A DNA stretch of 5,602 bases from Azohydromonas lata NBRC 102462 (lineage in GTDB: Bacteria; Pseudomonadota; Gammaproteobacteria; Burkholderiales; Burkholderiaceae_C). The position numbers and the translations under genes were made by a program. Location of the stretch: NCBI GenBank assembly GCA_945878385.1, contig CAMCTE010000181.1, forward strand, positions 1-5,602. Reading direction: 5' to 3'. Positions 5,347-5,602 of the stretch are shown here, piece by piece (the stretch's first letter is position 1; each line of letters opens with the position of its first letter). The notes beneath the pieces are model-generated. The model worked only from the letters and a program-made list of their open reading frames with translations. It did not search any database and had not been told where the DNA came from.

Positions 5347-5602
5347 CAGCGTTTGCGCTTGTAGGCCGGTGCGCCGGTGCGCGGGCCCTGGTTCTCGATG
5401 TGGCGGAAGGTGATGCGGCCCTTGGTCAGGTCGTAGGGCGACATTTCCAGCGTGACCTTGTCGCCGGGCAGGATGCGGATGCTGTGCTTGCGCATCTTGC
5501 CTCCGGTGTAGGCAATCACCTGGTGCGCGTTTTCCAGTGTCACGCGAAACCGCGAGTCGGGCAGCATCTCGTCGACGACACCTCGCATTTCAATCAGCTC
5601 TT
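5346..5602 (-). CDS. infA: Translation initiation factor IF-1 (5' end outside the window)
   Basis: IF-1 binds the A site of the 30S ribosomal subunit and works with IF-2 and IF-3 in translation initiation. The protein is an S1-like OB-fold. Visible hallmarks are GVVDEMLPDSRFRVTLEN, YTGGKMRKHSIRILPGDKV and LEMSPYDLTKGRITFRH, which together cover the whole fold. In-frame codons for E-L-I-E precede the Met at 5588-5586 up to the window edge, as in the usual MAKEELIEM start, so the true start lies a few codons beyond 5602 and the Met at 5588 is internal. The standard factor is about 72 residues; this one has an extra tail of about 16 residues, ending in a basic YKRKR. Such a tail is typical of the second IF-1 copy in Burkholderiales. 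No ribosomal-protein genes adjoin it within the window, which fits a paralogue outside the secY-rpmJ cluster. Confidence 0.95.
   Translation of the reverse strand, partial: ELIEMRGVVDEMLPDSRFRVTLENAHQVIAYTGGKMRKHSIRILPGDKVTLEMSPYDLTKGRITFRHIENQGPRTGAPAYKRKR

Overview
The window is GC-rich (roughly 60-65% G+C by eye) and looks like chromosomal DNA of a beta-proteobacterium, most likely Burkholderiales and perhaps a Comamonadaceae relative. The reasons are codon usage rich in G/C-ending codons, the style of the short conserved proteins, and an IF-1 with the basic C-terminal tail I associate with the extra IF-1 copy of beta-proteobacteria. The genus is an inference from family resemblance, not from a search.

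Layout, left to right. (1) Positions 1-787, plus strand: the C-terminal half of a DNA2/UPF1-like superfamily 1 helicase, cut by the window edge. (2) 788-991: about 200 bases with no gene, carrying a cluster of perfect inverted repeats. (3) 992-1267, plus: a small VF530/DUF2132-family protein. (4) 1268-1407: a convergent gap with two GC-rich hairpins. (5) 3610 down to 1408, minus: three genes read leftwards with gaps of 90 and 76 bases, namely an MFS drug/metabolite exporter, a DCC-family (DUF393) thioredoxin-like protein and a four-helix DUF4149 membrane protein. They may form one loose transcription unit. (6) 3611-3718: a divergent control region with candidate promoters in both directions and an imperfect inverted repeat that could be an operator. 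(7) 3719-5314, plus: a 90-residue XRE-type HTH regulator followed with no gap by a GAF-domain, NarL/UhpB-type (HPK7/HisKA_3) histidine kinase. (8) 5346-5602, minus: infA for translation initiation factor IF-1, with its first few codons beyond the window.

How the genes may work together. The XRE regulator and the exporter are divergent and share one intergenic region, so the regulator may control the exporter and itself. The kinase directly follows the regulator but has no LuxR-type response regulator next to it in this window, so its partner is elsewhere or unknown. The other genes look like separate housekeeping or conserved-hypothetical units. I see no transposase, integrase, CRISPR array, rRNA, tRNA or phage gene, and no clear sign of a new multi-gene system. 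The most unusual points are the regulator-kinase pairing, the palindrome in the divergent promoter region and the folded-looking spacer at 799-889.
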